Origin: Oxyruncus cristatus | Lineage: Eukaryota; Chordata; Aves; Passeriformes; Cotingidae | Length of the DNA: 64,000 bases | Direction: 5' to 3' | Assembly (NCBI GenBank): GCA_013399855.1 | Contig: VXAY01006782.1 | Span: 124,001-188,000, forward strand | Part shown: in pieces, positions 23,001-35,260 of the stretch | Layout of the letters: every line of letters starts with the position of its first letter | Position numbering within the stretch: the stretch's first letter is position 1 | Notes under the pieces: generated by a model | Seen by the model: only the letters and a program-made list of their open reading frames with translations | The model's database searches: none | What the model was told of the DNA's origin: nothing | Program-made: the position numbers and the translations under genes

Positions 23001-26000
23001 GCTCACAACATTTGATATTGACATGAAGAGATTACAATAGTAATCGTTTTTTTCCTTTTAGGGACCAGCTGTGAGGGAAGGGTGTTGTCAGTAGGGTATT
23101 GGGTCCCCCCTTTCTCATAGTCTGTGATGAGCAGAGGGGAAATCAGCCTGTGAGCTAAGATTGGAAAAAAATAGAGGGGTTTTACTCAAGATCTTTTCTT
23201 GCCTGCAGTTACTCTTGTCACATTCTCATGTCAGACCATGCAATTTCTTCCTGTTGGACATACACCATAAAAATATACCTGTATTTTCTATGCACACGTA
23301 GCTTAAGGTTATGCTCAAATATGCAGCGGTGCTTAGAGTGATGGCAGGGCTATCTGGCAGTGAGGCTGCCAATGAGGCTGTGGACAGAGGTTGATTGTTA
23401 CGGGTGGGGCATAGCTTTAATGAGGGCTGACATCGAAGATGTTGGGGGGTGTAATTTATCATCCATTAAATATAAACAAAGTTAGCACATTCATTACACT
23501 ATTATAAATAGAAAATGTCAATTAACCACAAGTTCCATCCTTCTGTATTCTAGAAATCCTTCTTGCTGTCTTGAAAGCATGGTCAATTTATGAGATTATC
23601 TGAGAGAATGAGGAAACCCTACACCTCCAGAAATGGTTTTGCTTCCAAATGTAAAATATTTTAGAGATTCTGAAATAAAAACAAACAAAGAGAAAAAAAC
23701 AACCCTTCAGGGAACTGTTTGTTCAGTTTCATACCCTTTCATATGTACACACCTATCCTGCACCCCCACAAACTGAGTATTGTGGATGCAAAATATGTTT
23801 CCATAAATTTAAAGTCTCTTTAAAGGATATTTCAAGCATCTTGCCAGTACATGGTCTAATCTGACTGGTTAATTAGCAAACAAAACCTGTTCTGAATGCA
23901 ACTGCCCCTGACTATAAAGACAGACCCTTAGTATTTATGTATAAATAGTATTTTTACCCAGTTATTCGACCCTTTACACTATAATTTCCAATCACAGTCT
24001 TAATCTCTCATGTCTGTCCCAGACCTGTCTTTATGCTCTAAAATTCCCCCATAATCTCTGATCTCAGCAATAAATTTCCAGTTTTTCCTGAGCTATACTA
24101 GAGGTCCATTCTTTCAGTTTGTGAAAGATTCAAATTTTGTGGAATAGCTAATAAGATATCCATTTAATCTGATTAAACACAGCCATTTTTATTCTCTGTA
24201 CTCCTGTTTCTAGAAATCAAACATGCTAACTAGAGAGAATATGTGTTTCTGAGAGGATAGCTGTGCTTCTTTTTCAGTATTTTATTATGGGGTATGAGTG
24301 TTTAGAAATGAAAAAGTTCCTCTCTGAAGAGACATATACTTCCACAAAAACAACTGGTGATGTTTGTATATGACTTTCTGTAACCAGCCTGTTACTTCCT
24401 TCCTATCTCCTGGCCTGAGACACAGTTCTGTACATAGGCTTGAAATTGGCAATTACATCCTAATTCTGCTAGGCACTGAGCATCCTCCCCAAAACGCTGA
24501 GTATCCTGGAGTGCTAATGACATCAGTGGGAGTGAAAGAACTCCTCAGTTCCCCACTGGACCACAGCACAGCTTCTTTCACTGGGGATTTCAAGTCCTGT
24601 TTATTCCTACAGATTTTCATGCCCTATCAGTCCTTGAAGGTGACACAGGAGAAAACATGATGACAACAGGGCATGACAAATCTCAGGGAAGATTTGAATG
24701 TAAATACTGTCCCGTGAAATGTAGATATTATTGGAATAACCTGAACAAATCAAGAAATTGGCTGGCAAGGGCACAGCATCATTATCACATTGCAATATCT
24801 TCAAGGAGAAATTGTGAAAGGCCTTTTATAAGATTTATTACATTTCTGAAATGAAATAAAATACTAGACTTCTAAATTTTTTTAGTTAAATTCCATCAGT
24901 AACTCCCTATATTCCTTCTTCCCACCCAATGAATTAGCCTTTATCATATTTTTGTCTGAGATAAAAATGAATGATCTGCTTTTGATGTAAAAAAAATAAT
25001 AGAAGAAAGAAAGAAAAAGAAACCTTCTGCATAACTTTGAACTATGAATCAGCCTTAAAGCTCTCATTAAAAATTCCCTAACTTTTAATTGCAGAACACT
25101 GTCTCTGCTGTCCCCAGACTGTGAAGTAAGATTCTTGGCAGCTACTCAAAGGAAAAATGGTGGAAGTAATAAGCATTACTATTATCATAACTTAAGACCA
25201 AGGTGTGGTATGAACACAATTACTCAAGTTAGAGGTTGCATATTTCTGAACTTTGCTCCATCACTGATTTCCTCGACTGACTTTTGGTAAATGGTATTCA
25301 TTCTCCACCTCATTTCACCAGTGCAAAGTTTCTAGTAGATATTTACCGTTCTGGAGTAGTATATTTGAAAGTAGTCCTACAACTCTGAATTTATATTTGT
25401 AGAAGCAAACACTTCAATACAATGCAAGAAAATTTGAAGAGAAGAAATCTTCAGTTACTGGAGCAATATTCTTTACACGTCTTTGCCCAAGACGCTCTTT
25501 CTCTCTTTCTTGTATAACAGGCTACAGTAATGGTGGTAAGGTTCCAAATTATAAAGCCAAAGCAACTTTTAAGAAAATCCTTTTCTACATTTTTTTGCAC
25601 TTAATTCATTCAAAAAAATTGAACACAACACAGAAAATGTGAAGGTTCAGACAGAAATCCATGTTTCTGAAAAATTCCACTATCATTACTGGATTCTTGA
25701 GTAGCTGCTGCTGAGGAACCTAATGGCAATTCAGAGAGGAAAATCTTCTGAAAAACAAGAAGGTGACAAACATCTTGGGAAGTTAGAGTGTGGGGGAAAA
25801 GTCAGTGTGTGGGGGAAAAGAAAATCTCCTTGAATGAGTCATAAAATATTCTACAGAGCAGAACTTTCATGTGTATCCTTGAAAATAAATATTTCTCCAT
25901 TTTTCTCAGGGTGTTTCTGATTCAGTCTAATCTACTTACAGTTCAACTAGAAATAAATAAATGCTGCCATTTGTAGTTATATTCACAGATAGTGCCATCC

Positions 26001-29000
26001 AAACTAACATAAAGGGATTTGAAAGCAGAGAAATACAGGGCCAAATGGTGGTTGGAATTCAATGGCTGCAGACATATGGCACTATAGCCATGGTGGCTCT
26101 GCTTTAGTGGGGTGGCTTTGGACCTTGCACTAAGCTTGGCAATGGAGAGGTTTCACTTTATTGCTGATACAAAGTTGACAATGCCTTCTTTGGCACACCT
26201 TTGCAAATGGCACAGATAATCTTGGGGATTCTGGTGCTGTAGAAGGGGTGAGTAAGCTGGCTGGTTAGGCAAGTCACTCCAAAAGGGCAGCAGGAGTGGG
26301 AAAGGTAATAAAAGCAGAGGGCTTTGAAGCTCAGAAAAAGGATTAGAGGTCATCACATGCTGTAAGAAAAGACATTCAAAGACATATGGTGTTTTCTTGA
26401 CTCTCTGGGCTTCTCTACACCCAATCCTGAAGTATGAAATATGTACAAACAGAAAAAAAGGGTGACCAAATACTAGATTCCTTAAGTAGTTTATTGTAAG
26501 TAGGTTGGCATTGATTGAAACTGAGCAGAGGGCTACCCAGAAAGACAAAACTCAATATGCAGGTTCTGATTTAGCTGGTGGGCTGAACCTCCCATCAAAG
26601 CAGCACTTTTCCAAATGACCAAGTAGGGTTGTCTTTTACCTTCTCTAGAACAAGGAAATTTCACTGATTGGATGAAGAGGATTCAACTATGTTGAAGGAG
26701 TGAACATGAAAAAAAGCATGATGGGGAAAGCTGCATGTTGGGAACCACACATCCTTTTAGGTTCTCTGAGCCCCCCTGTCTGCCTCCAATACCCACAGGA
26801 ACTGCAGCTAGGGTTTTCACATTTCATTAGTCTTAATACAAGCAGCCATGAGCACCCCATCAATGAATTTGTAACAGTTTCACCCCCAGAAATGTATAAA
26901 TGCTTCAAGGACTACTTCTCCTGCAAAAATGCTGATGGATTTACTTTTATTCAAGGCAGAAGTTGAGATTAGCCCCAATGATTATGTGGTCATATAGATA
27001 AAGGAATGTTAAATGCTGGCTTGCGCCTGAGACTGGCTCACTTTATTTCTGTACTTAGTTCATTTTTCACAATCCCTCTACATCCGACGATTAAAATGAA
27101 TCAAAATACCAGGGGCTCACAGGGCCATTACCTAACATTTTCTGCAGTCATTTTCAACAGGTTATGGCAGGTATACAACCAGCCAGGTTTACCCATAGGG
27201 TTCCAGCTGTGGAAGTATGTTGTGTTACAATTAATCACATGGAGCCAACACACAAAGCTAGGCATATGTGGGCCCAGCTATCACTGCAAACACAGGCTTA
27301 CATGCACCACACTTTTAGCAGCAGCACAAATCTAGCAACAGAGAGGGGATAAGATTAAAAATCTTTTAAAAATCAATTTTTAGCTCTAGGTTTATTTAAT
27401 CATTCATTACTTTTTACAACATCACCAAGACATCTTATTGGCTATATTGATTCAAAGCATTTTGCTAGATATTAAAAAGTCAGTAAAAGTAGTATGAGAT
27501 GGTTCAGCCACGACCATATGGGATTGTTATTGAAAGCTGGAAAACAGAGTTGCAATGTAGGCATTCAAGTCAAATAAATACGTCTTCACTTCCAGTTGTT
27601 GTTTCTTAGCATTTACCCTTCACCTTTCTACCCTTACCCTTCATCCTCCAAAAGCCCTTTGTGAATACTGAAAAATTCAGTCCATAGCCCTGTTTCTTAC
27701 ACACACACATAAGAAACTGGAAAAGGATATTGCATTGTGGAAGTCATTGTCACCTATGGGAGTGACCGCTTCAGGCAGCAGGTTAATGTTTCTGTGTTGT
27801 CTGTGAAATCAACAGAGAGAGAAAGGACAACTCCACCCTGGAAAGAGTCAGAGCAGCAAAGTGGTGCTTCCACCTCAAGTCCCCATCTGGAGGAATCCAT
27901 TTGTCTCCATTAACAGTGCAGGGAGCTCAGGGAAGCAAACCTCTTCACTGATACAGCTCCATTACCTAGTTAGAAGGTAAGTGAGGTGAATAAACATTTA
28001 CTCTCCTCCTTCTGCTGCCTCCACATTTTTCATTAGCAGTGTGTTGCAACACTGAGGAAGATTATAGGAGTCGGGAAAGCTACGTAAACGCAGAAAAGAT
28101 GCATGGTACCCAAATCCACATTTTTAAGATTAAATTCAGCTTTCTAGGATTTAATCCCCCCATTTCAGGACATAATCTAGCTACATAGTGGTCACTAAGA
28201 GGGAACATGTTTCTGGATCTATGTATGGCATAATTGTTCTACAAGCTCAATTTTTCTTTCCTCCAAAGCAATTGGTATTAGTGCACACAACAGACAGACA
28301 CAGAACAAGGACATCTGACTTGTTTCAGAAGAACAATCTCTATTTTGCTCATTAACATGTGATTCTGTGTTTGTTAGCTTACAATCAACATGCATATAAT
28401 AACAACACATATTTTCCTGTGCCTGTGGCAGTTATCAAAATGTATTTCTTAGAATCAGAAGTATTTCTTAGCCTTGACCTAGCCAGGTATCAGATGAACT
28501 GTACTTTTGTCAACAAGTGCTTCCTTCCAAATGCCATGGAGTCAGGCCCCAATGTTGGCACTTACTTATCTGTAGGCTGAATTTTAGCCATTTGTTTCAC
28601 TGACTGAAAAGGGGTTACTTCCCCTCTGAAATTAAGCAGTCTGGAGACCAGGAGAGCACCTCAGCATTGCCACAAGGAAATCATATCTCATACTTACCAA
28701 GAGTTATAGCATACCTTGTCTCAGTATGTAAGGGGAGTAAAAGATTTGTTGTGGGTTTTACTCAGCAACTCTGGCATTATAGTCCTGATATGCAATAATA
28801 GAAGTGAAGTCATCAAGGAAGTCACAGAGGAGGTTCTGGTGACTAACTCCAGAGTCTCCCTGAGGTACTCATTTGTCATGGGAGTCGTTCACAGCTAAAT
28901 GGTTGTAAAAGTAGCTCATGGTCTTTTGTTTCTTTAAAGTCCACTTGTCACAGAAAAGAAATAGGAGATTTTCAGTTTATGAGAATAGAGACAAGCTTTC

Positions 29001-29116
29001 AGGAGTCCATTTTTTTTTTGGCCTCTCTCTCTCTCTGTGAAGGAAATACTAGAATAATATAGGAAAAACTTTACATTTTCTTCATCACGCTGTCAGGAGG
29101 TCATTGCTGCTACTGA
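20046..29116. other. Nine-kilobase gene-free stretch
   Basis: No coding gene, RNA gene or transposon recognised. A C run lies at 20431-20446, and a short direct repeat 'gtgtgggggaaaag' occurs at 25788-25801 and again about 19 bases later. Frames of 85-131 codons (22419-22754, 24364-24660, 26153-26548 minus, 27006-27335) show no family resemblance and are within chance expectation. A CT run of about 14 bases occurs near 29023-29036. Confidence 0.6.
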
Positions 29117-29200
29117 GTGCTTTTCATCCAATGATCTCAAATGTGTTTCACCCTGGAGATGGCACATATTATTATAAGAAAGGTGTGGGGAAAAATCAAA
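29117..29200 (-). repeat. Possible MIR/L2-type fragment, reverse orientation
   Basis: The plus strand reads 'catccaatgatctcaaatgtgtttca' and then 'tattattataagaaaggtgtgggg'. This resembles the reverse complement of an ancient SINE/LINE tail (the 'atctcaaagcactttaca' and 'attattatccccattttacagatgggg' pattern). The match is shorter and poorer than at 19.2 kb. Confidence 0.35.
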
Positions 29201-29631
29201 CCCCTCAAAAAAGTATAAATTAAAATAACCCATGTAGTTCTCATCTTTAGCCAGTTCCCTTTGAGGATTTCCATGAAATGTTAAACTATATCTATATTTA
29301 TATGGGCCCTTTGCATTAAAGATAGTAATAATCCAAGAGCATTACATATGCTGATTTTTATTTAATTAAAAAACCCTTTGTATAAAATAGTGGGAAAATA
29401 AAATTTTTGATTGTATACAAAATTTTTGAATGACCAAAGCAGAGACCTCCCCTTCCCAGTGCAAAAAGGGGTTTTTTACCTATGGGCCTAGGAAGTGATT
29501 GTGGAGGTGGAAAAAAGCATAGCTGGAAAGTTGGCTGGATCTTTGGGTTTGAAGTATGGTGCAAAGCAGTGTGATGTCCAACTGACAGTTAGTTACCTGT
29601 GGTGTCCTGAGTTTAATACAAGCTCCAGTAT
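29201..29631. other. Non-coding, nothing recognised
   Basis: AT-rich sequence between a possible MIR remnant and the nested CR1 pair. No feature can be supported. Confidence 0.6.
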
Positions 29632-30507
29632 GATTCAGTGTCTTTATTAATAACATTAGACGATGGGGCAGAGTGCACCCTCAACAAATTTCTGGACAAG
29701 ATCAACAGTCAATTCCTGAAGGACAGGGCTGCTATTCAAAAGGATATAGGCAAGCTGGAAAAAGGGGTATGCACCAGTACAGGCAGATGTCCAACCAGAT
29801 GGAAAGCATCTTTGAAAAAAAGGTTCTGGGGGTACTGAGTTACTGTGTCCAGTTTTGAGCTCCACAGTACAAGACTTGTCCACAGACCTGGAACAAGTCC
29901 ATCAGAGGACCACCAAGGTGGTTGGAGGCTGGATCCCACAGTGTGCAAAGAGAGTCTAGGAGAGCTGGGTTTTTCCAGCTTTAAGAAGGGAAGGCTAGGG
30001 AGATGCCTTAAATGCTATGTATGATATATTACAAGCTGGTGTAGAAAAGACTAAGCCAGGCTCTTCTCAGAGATGCACAGAGGAAGGATCATAGAATTAC
30101 AGAATCACAGAATTGTATGGAAGGGTTGGAAGGGACCTTTAAAATTCATCTAGTCCAACAATCCCATGATATGGGCAGGAACATCTTTCACTAGTTCAGG
30201 TTGCTGAAAGCCACATTCAGCCTGGCCTTGAACACTACCAGTGATGGTACAACCACAACTTCTCTGGGCATAACAAAAGGCAACAGACATAAGCTGGAAC
30301 ATGGGAAATTTCTATTTGGTATAAGGAGGGTAAAAAAGGTAGTGAACAGGTTGCACAGAGAGGATGTGTCGTCCCCATCCTCAGAGATGGGAATGACAAA
30401 CTTTTTGAGTCGTGGCCCTGAGCACTTGATCTGACTGGAGATGTTTAGAGCAAGCATTTGGGATAGGTGACCTCTAGTCCAACTTAAATTATTCTTTGAT
30501 GCTGTGA
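29632..30507 (+). mobile_element. Older CR1 LINE copy, interrupted by a second CR1
   Basis: The host copy reads from the RT motif B-C region ('tctttattaataaca...gacgatggggcagagtgcaccctcaacaaatt', corresponding to FINDLDDGAE...SKF) into the thumb and 3' region. The sequences 'tgtccagttttgagctcc', 'aggctcttctcag', 'aagctggaacatgggaaattt', 'agaggatgtgt' and 'gacctctagtccaactt' follow in CR1 order. Part of the RT between about 29700 and 29830 is scrambled or deleted relative to CR1. The 3' end ('attctttgatgctgtg') is a decayed octamer tail. Divergence is clearly greater than in the copy at 11.8-13.3 kb. It is split by the insertion at 30088-30269. Confidence 0.85.
30088..30269 (-). mobile_element. 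Younger CR1 3' fragment inserted into the host CR1
   Basis: On the minus strand this reads GCCCAGAGAAGTTGTGG, 'gttcaaggccagg', 'gactagatgaattttaaagg', 'tcccttccaaccc' and ends in ATTCTGTG-ATTCTGTA-ATTCTATG, a textbook CR1 3' end. It is a short 5'-truncated insertion of about 180 bases. The host CR1 sequence stops at 'cacagaggaagga' and resumes at 'acaaaaggcaacagac', which are adjacent in intact CR1 ('...ggacaagaggcaac...'), so nesting is direct. A frame of 118 codons antisense to this region (30547-30191) is an artefact of the repeat. Confidence 0.88.
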
Positions 30508-33500
30508 GGAGCTCCATTCCCAATATTCCCTTCAACATAAAGAACATTTAAAAATGAAATTATATCTAGTCCTGAACATCTATTTAACAGTAAAGGAAGA
30601 TAAACAAGGCAGCAATTATTTCTTTTTTTTCAATCAGAGAATAATGCATAATCCATTGAATTCTTGGGTTTATTTGAAAAAAAAGATGATGACTAAAAAA
30701 ATGAGAGTAGAAACAAACATACAGACTTTTAATAGCTTGTCTGAGAAGCAGTATGAGTCAGTGATTGGTATTAGCTCTACAGCAATTTTTTATTCTGTTC
30801 TCAATGGTCAGGCCTGGAGTGGTCTCACTTAATTGAAACAACTATATTCTCTCTTATCATCAATACAGAGATAGAGATCTAACCCCAGACTTTAGCTGGA
30901 CTACATCATTATCAAACTGTGTTTCTTTTTGACTGTCAGTAGAAGGGACCTCAGAAGGACTACATTCCCAACCTTGATTAAGCTTAGATAATGCAAAAGA
31001 TTTAACAAGACCATACCTTTGAGCAATTTCTCATGGAGTAATAATAGTCACCTCATTCCCAATGTAACATTTTTTAAAGCCACGAATGTCCCAGTATAAG
31101 GACATTCTTACCCAAATTTGTCACATGGGAAGGGCCTTCTGATGAGACTGGAAAGATCCTACAGAATGATAGATGGCAGAAAGAAATGTATTATTACCTC
31201 CGCTGTACTATATGAACTGTGTTTAGCTCTGATGGGTAGGAATAGTAACCAGCGTCAGCAAAATTGTGTTGCCAGGGGGAAGTAGCTCATACTAGTAAGG
31301 AAGTTTAAGGACACAAAGGGAGATCAGAAGCTTCACTAGGATTGTATTTCACCACAATGTCACTATGAGGGAAATTTGTGCAAGTGCTGGAAGTCCTTAA
31401 GATTGTGGATCCTGAAATTAGAATGGACAATGATTACAGTTTAAGAGGGCTCTTCAGTTTGGTTCTTCTCAAAGGTTAACCTGCTTCAAGAAACCCATTG
31501 CCATTTATTGTCACAAGACAGAGGGAGCATCATAATTTATACATTCACAGACTTAAAAAAGTTCAGAGAAAAAAATAAGTAAATGGCTGGGTGATGAAAC
31601 AGTTTGAAGCTCCAAGCCCAACTCTTCAAAGACATCTGCGCAGCAGTTTTCCATGCTGAGCTAAAATAAACATCAACATGTCTGATAAAAGCCACTTCTT
31701 GCCCTTGTAGGTGCCTTTTTGCTTTTTGAACATGTAGGGCAAAGGGACTCAAGGAGTTGTGTAATGGTAAGGATGCAGTGATGATTCATCGGCTTCAGTG
31801 GAACTCTTTGCACTTTCAACAATTGAGGCAGAGCTATTGATTGCTTCGGTAAACAACAGTAGTGACTCCACCTAAGTCTACTCCTTTTAGTTAGTTAATA
31901 CAGATTTTCAGATGAAGAAATCTCTTTCTGTGGAGTACATATTTCCAAACTAATTTAGGTATCTGAAGTTAGACACCATGAGTCTTTATTCTCTCCTTGC
32001 AATTTAGTGTTGGCAGTCATTCAGCAGCAGTGAGTATTAATGGGAACTTGCTGAGGTCAAGCTCATGCCAGTCCAGACCATGTTAAAATCAGGAATACAG
32101 CTTCCAGCCCCTTCTTCCAACCAGGAAACTGCCAGAAATCATTCACTATTCTAACTGTGACAACAAAAACTCTGTCACATCTCTGTCTACGTAAAAACAA
32201 GAACAACACACAGAAATGTGTTAGCACTGGAGAAAAGGAGTTTGCCCATATTCGACTGACACAAAGCTGCAAACGTAACAGTATTTTGCATATGGAATGT
32301 AAAGACAGGGCATTATTTTTCTGGGATCATTTCTCTAGAACTAAGAAGTAATGAAAGAAATACTGCAGCTTTGCATTTCCACCATCTCCTTCTTCCTTCC
32401 TTAGTTAACCAGTCCTGTGTGTAGGAAACAGAAACATATTGTTTAATTTGGTTTCTTGGGACATAGGGTTTTCAATGGCATGCAAATCAAGACACTTTCT
32501 TTGCAGAAATCATCCTCAAATAATATAAAAAAAAAATTATATATATTTATATATAAAAAATACGGGTGTTTTTTTTTCCTTATGGGACACTTTCCTAAAG
32601 GCTGCCATGGAACAAAGAGTTATGTAGTAGCTGTTCTAAAAAGGAAATGGCCAACTCTTCAAGCCTGAAGAAACCCATCATAGTCTGTGTCAGCTAAGCC
32701 CTGATGAGTTTCTATGTGTAGATAGTTAGATACAGCAAACTGCTATCTGCTAAGTGGTCCATTCAGTTTAGGTCTATATGCCCTCACCCACATTGCAGAA
32801 TTTGAAACTGGAATAATGTGTTTTCCTGATTCAGTTAGGAAGGTGTAGGGGTGATACAATCCTTTGACAACTAGAAGGAAACAGTGAGAGTGCAGGAAAC
32901 AAAGGTCAAAACGCAACTCTATCCCTCAGGAACCAAAAATGAAAGGTAAATATGACAGAATAATCAGGTGGGCACAGCTTCTATGAACCATAGGCTTCAG
33001 TTCTATTTTATCCTTGCATGACTTAGAGTGACTCAGGTCACAGTCTCAACTAGGGGAAGTTACTCAGAAAGAAACTAAATTTCCCACGTCACATCTGAAA
33101 GTTAAATTGAAAAATAAGGAATGGTTAAAAAAATTAGAACAATCCTTCAGAAAAGACAAATCTAATAAAGTAGGGAATTGTGACTACTAAAAAAAAGTAA
33201 GAATATGAATCATTTAATGAGTAAGGGCAAAATTATGCTAATGGAGACAGTCATGTTACTCTGGGAATGATTGTGCTAAGCCTCTGAGCATGCCCTATAT
33301 AAATTAGTGGTTTCCTTAAACTTGAAAAGTCTGAAAAAAGAATAACTGCTCTTGTAGTGAGAAAAATAGAAAAGCATGGGGAAGGGGAGGGCAAAGTCAT
33401 ACCCCTCTCCAGAATTTAATATGATTATAAACATTTCAAAGCTATTGCATATACCCTGTGCTAAGTGCCAGTCCTATTTTACCAAAGGTGAATATGAGAG

Positions 33501-34968
33501 TCTTGTCAAACTCCCAGGCTAGATAAATCTCTGACCTTTATTTATTGCTCATGACAGAAAATAGTGAGAAAAAAACCAACAACCTGTCTCTAATTGAATT
33601 CAGCAGAAGCCCTAAGGAGCAGATTACACCTCCAGGTAAAGGTCCTGCTACTATCCAACAAATATAGAATATAGTTGTGGAGGAATTACTTCTCCCCTAG
33701 AACAGGAAGGCCGCAATATGCTCCAGCCTTACAATGTGGGATGCATGCCACCTCCTCTGCATCAGCTTGGCTGTTAACACTCCATAACTTCCTACACACT
33801 GCAGTCCCTTCCCGCTCACAGGGGAGGTGGCAAGCTTCTGCTTTCTTCCATGCAGTGAGCCTAAGATCTAGGATCTAAGATCTAAGGAGTACAGACAATA
33901 GTATGGGGAACTCTGTATTGCATTAATTTAAATATCATGACCTCAACCTACATAAAGGGCTTAGGATTGTTCCAAGAAAATCTACATTTTTCACCTTTTT
34001 GCTTTCTTTTTTATTCAAGAAAACTGTTGTATCCCTTGCCTTGATCTAAATTCTCAAGAAGTGTAGAGAAACCCTAAAGACGGTGATTATTTTTCTTAAG
34101 AAATAAAGGATCAAAGAAAGCTCAGATGAAATTTGAATTAAAACACCAGGTTGGCTCAACACTTCAAACTGCAACACTGACTCTATTACTGGAGCGATGT
34201 CTAAAGCAGAGCCAAGTTTGTTTTGCGGAGGCGTGTTACAAGTGAACTCAGAATTGCTGAGTAGAATCATGACGAAAAATGCTGTACACATCTAAGAGCA
34301 GATGCCTGGGGGGCATCAGGCTGACCCTCTGAGGGACAGATTAAGCATTGCCACTGAGGCATTACTGTTGTGTAGAGGAACAGACCACTTGGAAGGGCAT
34401 CCAGATGAGCCCACGCAGACCATTGAAGGCACCTACCACTGTACGTGCTGCTGGCCTTCAAACACACCAGGATCCTGTGCCGCAGCTCGTGTGGCTGAGT
34501 AGTGACAGTGAACACAAAGACCTTCCTTTATTTCTCCTTTAATTGCTCTAGGATGCTGCCTGTGTCTTTGAAATATACAAACACATATTTCTTTCTTTTG
34601 TGTGAGTAAGAGCCTTTACACCTGAGCTGCAGAGCCCAGGAAAAAGAAGGCTCCTCCCCCTTCTCCTCCCCCTCAACATCTTCTATTATTTCCCTACCTG
34701 AAAACAACTGATAAAATCAGGACACAGGAGTTTTTGTAGCTGAAGGAGAATAGCCATTATGGGGAGATTTAATTGTCTGGTTTACTCCAAGTAACATTGT
34801 GTTTCACAGAGAAACTTCAAAATAACCCAGTAACACACATTTCTCAAATAATGTGATATCAAATCATACGGGTGTGGGGTTTTTTTCCTGTGAGTATATC
34901 AAAGCTCTCTTAGACCTCCTTGACATCTTACAAGACTCGCAGATTTTCCCACAGCACTGGATGTGCCT
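30508..34968. other. Gene-free stretch
   Basis: No gene recognised. A perfect 9-bp AT inverted repeat with a 2-base loop lies at 32537-32556 (TTATATATA-TT-TATATATAA). Overlapping frames on both strands at 34267-34542 sit in a slightly GC-richer patch and have no recognisable product. A 'gatctaag' motif is repeated at 33866-33889. Confidence 0.6.
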
Positions 34969-34999
34969 AGTATTTTGAAACAATGTATTTCAAAATACT
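34969..34999. repeat. 12-bp perfect inverted repeat (hairpin)
   Basis: AGTATTTTGAAA (34969-34980) and TTTCAAAATACT (34988-34999) are exact reverse complements around a 7-base loop. It directly precedes the A/C and polypurine tracts. It could be a remnant of a small element's terminal structure or chance; there is no matching copy elsewhere in the window that I noticed. Confidence 0.75.
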
Positions 35000-35057
35000 T
35001 TAAAAAACAAAAAACAAAAACAAAACAAACAAACAACAACAACAAAAAAATCCAAAG
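35000..35057 (+). repeat. A-rich tract with CAAA and CAA units
   Basis: The tract runs 'aaaaaacaaaaaacaaaaac', then 'aaaacaaacaaacaacaacaac', ending in an A run. It is imperfect A-rich low complexity and not a poly-A tail of a recognisable retrocopy. Confidence 0.85.
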
Positions 35058-35103
35058 GAAAAGAATTTTTCAGAAAGCCAACCAAACTATTAATTCTCAA
35101 TAT

Positions 35104-35252
35104 GGGAAGGGGAGGAGAGGGGAAGGGAGGGGAGGGGAGGGAAGGGAAGGGAAGGGGAAGGAGAAGGGGAAGGGGAAGGGAAAGGGAAAGGGAAAGNNNN
35201 NNNNNNNNNNNNNNNNNNNNNNNNNNNNNNNNNNNNNNNNNGGGAAAGGGAA
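35104..35252 (+). repeat. Polypurine (GGGGA/GGGAAA)n microsatellite with many G runs
   Basis: Apart from the gap, every plus-strand base is A or G. Before the gap I count 15 runs of three or four G, mostly separated by one to three A, and two more follow the gap. The pattern changes from GGGGA-like to GGGAAA-like units along its length. Such tracts can form G-quadruplexes or intramolecular triplexes. The 167-codon frame through it (Gly-Lys repeats) is a low-complexity artefact. Confidence 0.95.
35197..35241. other. Assembly gap (45 N)
   Basis: Forty-five N lie inside the polypurine repeat. The true length of the repeat is therefore unknown, and the gap size may be an estimate. Confidence 0.99.
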
Positions 35253-35260
35253 TTTCAAAC

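Noticed and set aside
30191..30547. 118-codon minus-strand frame
   Set aside because: It lies over CR1 3' sequence in both orientations. It is explained by the nested repeats.
34267..34542. Overlapping frames on both strands as a possible pseudogene
   Set aside because: No homologous family could be named and no splice-like edges were seen. The patch is only slightly GC-richer than its surroundings.
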